Assembly (NCBI GenBank): GCA_034435615.1
Contig: DAOTWZ010000004.1
Coordinates: 1 to 9,432 of the forward strand
From: H17-190 sp034435615
GTDB lineage: Bacteria; Chloroflexota; Dehalococcoidia; SM23-28-2; HRBIN24
Direction: 5' to 3'
DNA length: 9,432 nt
The translations under genes and the position numbers were made by a program. Below the pieces are notes generated by a model. The model saw nothing but the letters and a program-made list of their open reading frames with translations, had not been told where the DNA came from and ran no database searches. The stretch's first letter is position 1. Each line of letters starts with the position of its first letter. Positions 6,633 through 9,432 of the stretch are shown piece by piece.

Positions 6633-6641
6633 ATGATAGCA
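6633..6641 (-). promoter_or_regulatory. Extended -10 promoter for the GTPase-VOC operon
   Basis: Read on the minus strand, TGCTATCAT contains TATCAT (5 of 6 to the -10 consensus) preceded by the extended TGn element. No good -35 lies at 16-18 nt, which is acceptable for extended -10 promoters. Transcription would start near 6626, about 30 nt before the ATG, which also supports that start. Confidence 0.5.
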
Positions 6642-6766
6642 GCGCCCCGGCTCACCACACGGTAGCGACAAGGGCGCATAGGGACGGCAGGCTGACCCTG
6701 CCCGAGGACGACGCCCCTCACGGCTCGTGGCACCATCTGATGACCCGGCAGGATATGTATACGCCT

Positions 6767-6796
6767 TTGACACCCGGGGCCCCGGGCCGCTAGCTT
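6767..6796 (+). promoter_or_regulatory. Weak candidate promoter for the MFS gene with embedded palindrome
   Basis: A perfect -35 TTGACA (6767-6772) is followed after 18 nt by TAGCTT (6791-6796), 3 of 6 to consensus. The spacer contains the perfect palindrome CCCGGGGCCCCGGG (6773-6786). An alternative -35, TTGGCA, lies at 6795-6800. The leader would be about 190 nt. Confidence 0.3.
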
Positions 6797-6905
6797 GGCA
6801 TCGTTAGATTTTTCACAATGCTGGCCGACATGAATGGCGGGCGCCGACGTTTATCTAGTTGGAAGCACCCTCGCTCTCGGGGCGCCGTCCAGGGCGGTGG
6901 GGGTA

Positions 6906-6936
6906 ACGGGGAGGGCCGGGCGGCGTCTCTCCCCGT
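6906..6936 (+). promoter_or_regulatory. Leader hairpin upstream of the MFS gene
   Basis: ACGGGGAG (6906-6913) pairs with CTCCCCGT (6929-6936) around a 15-nt GC-rich loop, 61 nt before the GTG start. It could be an attenuator or an mRNA-stabilising element. There is no T-tract directly after it and no recognised riboswitch core. Confidence 0.25.
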
Positions 6937-6996
6937 GATAGACCTCGGCGCAGTCTGTTCGGAAAGGAAGGTCTGTTTGATGATGAAGGAGGGCAG

Positions 6997-8073
6997 GTGA
7001 GGACGGCCTATCTGTGCCGGGGCGGGGCGGCGCCCTTCGCCGCCCTGCGGCTGCCCTCCTTCCGCTACTTCTGGTCTTCTACCCTGTTCTTCGAGATAGC
7101 CCAGTGGGCCCAGCTCGGGATCCAGGCCTGGCTGGTGCTGATGCTGACGTCCACCCCCGTCTCTCTGGCCCCTTACACCGCCTCCCGCTTCCTCCCCAAG
7201 CTGGTGCTCTCTCCCCTGGCCGGCTTCGTGGCCGACCGCGTGGACAGGATGAAGATGCTCCTCTGCTCGCAGCTCCTCCTGGCCCTGGTGAGCCTGGCGA
7301 TGGCGGCCCACTTCACTGCCGGCGGCTCCCTCTGGGGCCTCATCGTCCTCAACGGCCTCCTCTCCGCTACCTTCGCCTTCGACCAGCCGGCGCGGCGGGC
7401 TGTCCTGCCCCGGCTGGTGGGACGAGAGCAACTCCTCTGCGCCGTCTCCCTGGGGAACTCCGCCTTCAGCATGGCGGTGGTGATGGGGCCCGTCCTCTCG
7501 GCCGCTCTCCTGGGCGGCCTGGGGACTCTGGCTGCCCTCTACATCAACTTCGCTCTGTACGTCGTGGCCCTCCTCCTGCTGCTCCCCCTCCGGCGCCTCC
7601 AGGCGCCGCCCGCCAGGGAAGAGGCGGACGCCCAGGTGGGGCATCGCTTCCTGGACGGGATCAGGTACCTGCAGGCCACGCCCATAGTGGCTGGCCTCCT
7701 CCTGATCTCCATGTTCCCCGGCTTCCTGGACCGCCTCTTCGTCCTCTTTCTGCCGGTGGCAGCCAGCGAGGCGGCGGTGAAGGCCGCCCATCTGGGAGAC
7801 CTGATGGCCATCGCCCGGGGAGCGGGCGCCGTTGTGGGTGCCCTGCTGCTGGCCGCCTGGGGCCAGGTGCGCCTCTCCCACGGCATGGTGCTGCCGGTGG
7901 CGCTGGCCTGCGCTGCCGCCTCCGCCCTCTTCCTCTTCGTGCCCGGCGTCCACAGCTCCCTGGCCGTCCTGGGGATCGCCGGCCTGCTCCGCTCCGTCCT
8001 CTCCTCCCTGACCACGACCCTCCTCCACATCCGCATCCCCGATAGCGTCCGCGGCCGCATCATGGCCATCTAG
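6997..8073 (+). CDS. MFS-type exporter, apparently truncated at the C-terminus
   Basis: The 358-residue multipass membrane protein resembles the MFS_3/EntS-like drug or siderophore exporters. Features: a conserved opening (AALRLPSFRYFW, about 15-26), motif A between helices 2 and 3 (GFVADRVDR, 76-84), the family signature DQPARRAVLP (129-138), a charged central loop (200-225) and the late motif IPDSVRGRIMAI (347-358). In full-length relatives that last motif is followed by two more helices and a tail, about 50-70 residues. Here a TAG follows at once, leaving about ten helices. None of the three frames after 8073 encodes helices, so a single point frameshift does not explain the loss. The GTG start has AAGGAG 5 nt upstream. 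It may be a decaying or a functional shortened exporter; the rest of the frame is intact. Confidence 0.75.
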   Translation: MRTAYLCRGGAAPFAALRLPSFRYFWSSTLFFEIAQWAQLGIQAWLVLMLTSTPVSLAPYTASRFLPKLVLSPLAGFVADRVDRMKMLLCSQLLLALVSLAMAAHFTAGGSLWGLIVLNGLLSATFAFDQPARRAVLPRLVGREQLLCAVSLGNSAFSMAVVMGPVLSAALLGGLGTLAALYINFALYVVALLLLLPLRRLQAPPAREEADAQVGHRFLDGIRYLQATPIVAGLLLISMFPGFLDRLFVLFLPVAASEAAVKAAHLGDLMAIARGAGAVVGALLLAAWGQVRLSHGMVLPVALACAAASALFLFVPGVHSSLAVLGIAGLLRSVLSSLTTTLLHIRIPDSVRGRIMAI

Positions 8074-8189
8074 GCCCCCTCTGGCATCCCCGTCGTCCCC
8101 TCATCTGCCCTCGCCGTGTAACGCTTAGTGCCTTGTAACTATCACTATTTGTGGAACGGAGCGATACTGACTGACCGTTCGCGCAGCGC

Positions 8190-9143
8190 ATGTCCCGGTT
8201 GTTGGCACAGATACTGGGGGAGGCGCGTCGCGCTCTCGCCCTGGCCGGCATCATGGTGGCCGGAGGCCTCGCCCTGGCGGTGGGGCTGTCGGCGGCCGCC
8301 AGCGCCTCCGTCCCCCGGGCGGAGGGGACGGCCACCCCTCCGCTGGCATCCCTGACGGGGACGGGAGCTGAGGAGACCGGCCAGGCCCTGCCGTCGCCCC
8401 TGCCTGCCCCGTCCCCTGCCAGCGAGGCTGCCCGGGAGGGGACCGCAGCCTCGGCGGCGATGCCCCGGACGGCGCCTGAGGGGCCCGCCGTCACGCCCGG
8501 GCCCATGCCCACCGTCACCGCCGGGCCAACGGATGCCCCGGCCCCGGAAGACCCCCGGGCCACCGTGCGGGCGGCCCGGGCCCGTCAGCCCAGACACTAT
8601 CGGCCGCCCTCCCTCCCGGCAGGGACGGAGGAGCAGGACCGGCCCCCGGCATCAGCCCCGCCGGGCCGCCTGCCTCTGCCGGTGGAGGGCGCCTGGACCG
8701 TGACCTGCGGCCCCCACTGCGGCCTCCACCAGGGCGTCCACGCCTACGCCCTCGACCTGGTCCGCCGCGATGGCGCTACCGCCGGCGCGCCCGTCTGGGC
8801 GCCCGTGGACGGCGAGATCACCGCCCTGGCCGGCTCCACCACCGCCTACTGTCAGGGGCAGTGGGTCTCCGGAGCGGTGGCCGGCGCCTCCCTGGTGCTG
8901 GACTTCCGGCTGCCGGGAGGAGAGCAGGCTCGCCTGCGGCTGGTCCACCTGGACAGCGCCTCCATCCCCGCCTCTCTCCGCCCTGCCGGGGGCCCGGTGT
9001 CCGTGCGAGCGGGGACATACCTGGGCCGCCTGGCCTACATCGGCCCGGGGTGTAGCCACCTGCACGTGGCGCTCACGGCCACGAACGGGTCAGGGGAGGC
9101 GCCGGTGCCCATAAGCCTGCAGGGCCGGTTCCTGGCTTACTGA
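8190..9143 (+). CDS. Membrane-anchored or secreted M23-like peptidase with Pro/Ala-rich stalk
   Basis: The 317-residue protein has an N-terminal hydrophobic segment (about 16-39, LALAGIMVAGGLALAVGL then SAAASA) that is a signal peptide or anchor. A long low-complexity Pro/Ala/Thr-rich stalk (about 45-160) leads to an M23/LytM-like domain (165-317). Candidate zinc ligands are His180 or His184 with Asp189 (HQGVHAYALD), His253 (VHLD) and His290/His292 (HLH). The first motif has His-x4-Asp spacing rather than the common His-x3-Asp. Four cysteines (173, 177, 221 and 288) flank the active-site region and could form disulfides. The protein is unrelated in layout to the repeat-bearing M23 protein at 1869-3719. 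The ATG at 8190 has no clear Shine-Dalgarno, so an internal start such as Met22 is possible but would shorten the anchor. It precedes the archaellin-like gene on the same strand by 182 nt. Confidence 0.78.
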   Translation: MSRLLAQILGEARRALALAGIMVAGGLALAVGLSAAASASVPRAEGTATPPLASLTGTGAEETGQALPSPLPAPSPASEAAREGTAASAAMPRTAPEGPAVTPGPMPTVTAGPTDAPAPEDPRATVRAARARQPRHYRPPSLPAGTEEQDRPPASAPPGRLPLPVEGAWTVTCGPHCGLHQGVHAYALDLVRRDGATAGAPVWAPVDGEITALAGSTTAYCQGQWVSGAVAGASLVLDFRLPGGEQARLRLVHLDSASIPASLRPAGGPVSVRAGTYLGRLAYIGPGCSHLHVALTATNGSGEAPVPISLQGRFLAY

Positions 9144-9178
9144 GCTGCGATGTTCAGAAGTTGTGGAAAACAGCCCTG

Positions 9179-9197
9179 AGAGGCCCGAGGAGCCTCT
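9179..9197 (+). terminator. Short hairpin after the M23-like gene
   Basis: AGAGGC (9179-9184) pairs with GCCTCT (9192-9197) around a 7-nt loop, 36 nt after the stop codon. It is only 6 bp long with no T-tract, so it is a weak terminator candidate. Confidence 0.3.
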
Positions 9198-9230
9198 GAG
9201 TAACGTTAACACTCTCTAATCGTCCCTTGG

Positions 9231-9258
9231 TTCGGAAGGTAGAAGGGGGTGATATCAC
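9231..9258 (+). promoter_or_regulatory. Possible promoter/operator region of the archaellin-like gene
   Basis: The 182-nt gap before the archaellin-like gene contains the perfect 10-bp palindrome GTGATATCAC (9249-9258). TTGGTT lies upstream with an 18-nt spacer to GATATC (9251-9256). A TTATAC further down (about 9293-9298) is an alternative -10. None is a strong match. The independent spacing and these elements suggest that the filament gene has its own transcription start. Confidence 0.3.
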
Positions 9259-9325
9259 AAGCACAAGGGCGCACAGAGGCAATTAGGGCCAGTTATACCA
9301 CGAACCCCCCATACAGGAGGAGCGA

Positions 9326-9432
9326 ATGAAGAGACTCAAGAGACTTCTCGTAGGCCAGGAGGGAATAACGGGGCTGGAGACGGCCATCATCCTCATCGCC
9401 TTCGTCATCGTCGCCTCCGTCTTCGCCTTCGT
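9326..9432 (+). CDS. Archaellin/FlaB-type class III signal-peptide protein (N-terminus only)
   Basis: Only 35 codons fall in the window. They encode a short basic leader (MKRLKRLLVGQEG), then ITGLETAIILIAFVIVAS and VFAFV. A Lys/Arg-rich leader, a Gly at the predicted cleavage site (Gly13) and a long hydrophobic helix starting (I/L)xGL(E/D)TAIILIAF is the layout of archaeal archaellins such as Sulfolobus FlaB, rather than bacterial flagellin or classic type IV pilin (which has Phe at +1 and Glu at +5). The start is supported by GGAGG about 7 nt before the ATG. The product would be processed by a PibD/FlaK-like peptidase and assembled into an external filament. It could instead be a related archaeal-type pilin; the C-terminal beta domain is outside the window. 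Confidence 0.82.
   Translation, partial: MKRLKRLLVGQEGITGLETAIILIAFVIVASVFAF

Larger units (their letters stand above)
6642..6996. other. Divergent intergenic region upstream of the GTPase and MFS genes
   Basis: About 400 bp separate the divergent genes. The region contains a perfect TTGACA on the + strand (6767-6772) next to the 14-bp palindrome CCCGGGGCCCCGGG (6773-6786), an AT-rich patch near 6800-6820, and a hairpin at 6906-6936. A 60-codon + frame from 6818 has no recognisable features, and I do not call it a gene. Confidence 0.5.

Noticed and set aside
6597..6773. A 59-codon N-terminal extension of the GTPase
   Set aside because: It covers the extended -10 promoter and lacks family similarity. 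The conserved DRG N-terminus begins at the ATG at 6596.
6818..7000. A 60-codon + strand frame upstream of the MFS gene
   Set aside because: Its composition is low-complexity, it has no ribosome site or domain, and it overlaps the leader hairpin and the MFS start.
6790..8028. A 412-codon minus-strand open frame antisense to the MFS gene
   Set aside because: Its protein is a Gly/Glu/Gln/His-rich low-complexity string with no domain, while the + strand encodes a clear transporter with a good ribosome site. It is a GC-rich shadow frame.

Overview
The window is GC-rich bacterial DNA, tightly packed with genes on both strands. I saw no tRNA, rRNA, CRISPR array or insertion sequence. The gene set points to Chloroflexota, perhaps a Dehalococcoidia-like lineage: a DRG-type GTPase with a TGS domain, M23 peptidases with proline-rich or Ig-like tails, a LivK-type lipoprotein, and an archaellin-like N-terminus at the right edge. 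This is inference from gene content, not a phylogenetic placement.

Left to right: (1) positions 1-107 hold the last codons of a + strand membrane protein, probably an MFS transporter. (2) Positions 108-375 are a convergent gap with three hairpins, two of them perfect 14-16 bp stems. (3) A minus-strand branched-chain amino-acid-type substrate-binding lipoprotein (376-1629) has its own AT-rich promoter with two operator-like palindromes. (4) A minus-strand pair, a small lipoprotein (3706-4395) and a secreted M23 peptidase (1869-3719), overlap by 14 nt and look translationally coupled. The peptidase ends in two Ig-like repeats that share a 110 bp tract differing at only 3 positions. (5) A second minus-strand pair, a DRG/TGS GTPase (5607-6596) and a two-domain VOC protein (4670-5524), is read from an extended -10 promoter and ends at a hairpin followed by a T-tract. 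(6) After a divergent spacer of about 400 bp, the + strand carries an MFS exporter that stops short (6997-8073), a membrane-anchored M23 peptidase with a long Pro/Ala-rich linker (8190-9143), and the first 35 codons of an archaellin/FlaB-type class III signal-peptide protein (9326 to the window edge).

Most products act at or outside the membrane: two peptidoglycan peptidases, two lipoproteins and two transporters. The most interesting signal is the archaellin-type protein directly downstream of a wall peptidase in a bacterial-looking genome. It suggests that an archaellum-like filament locus begins at the right edge, but only 107 nt of it are visible.
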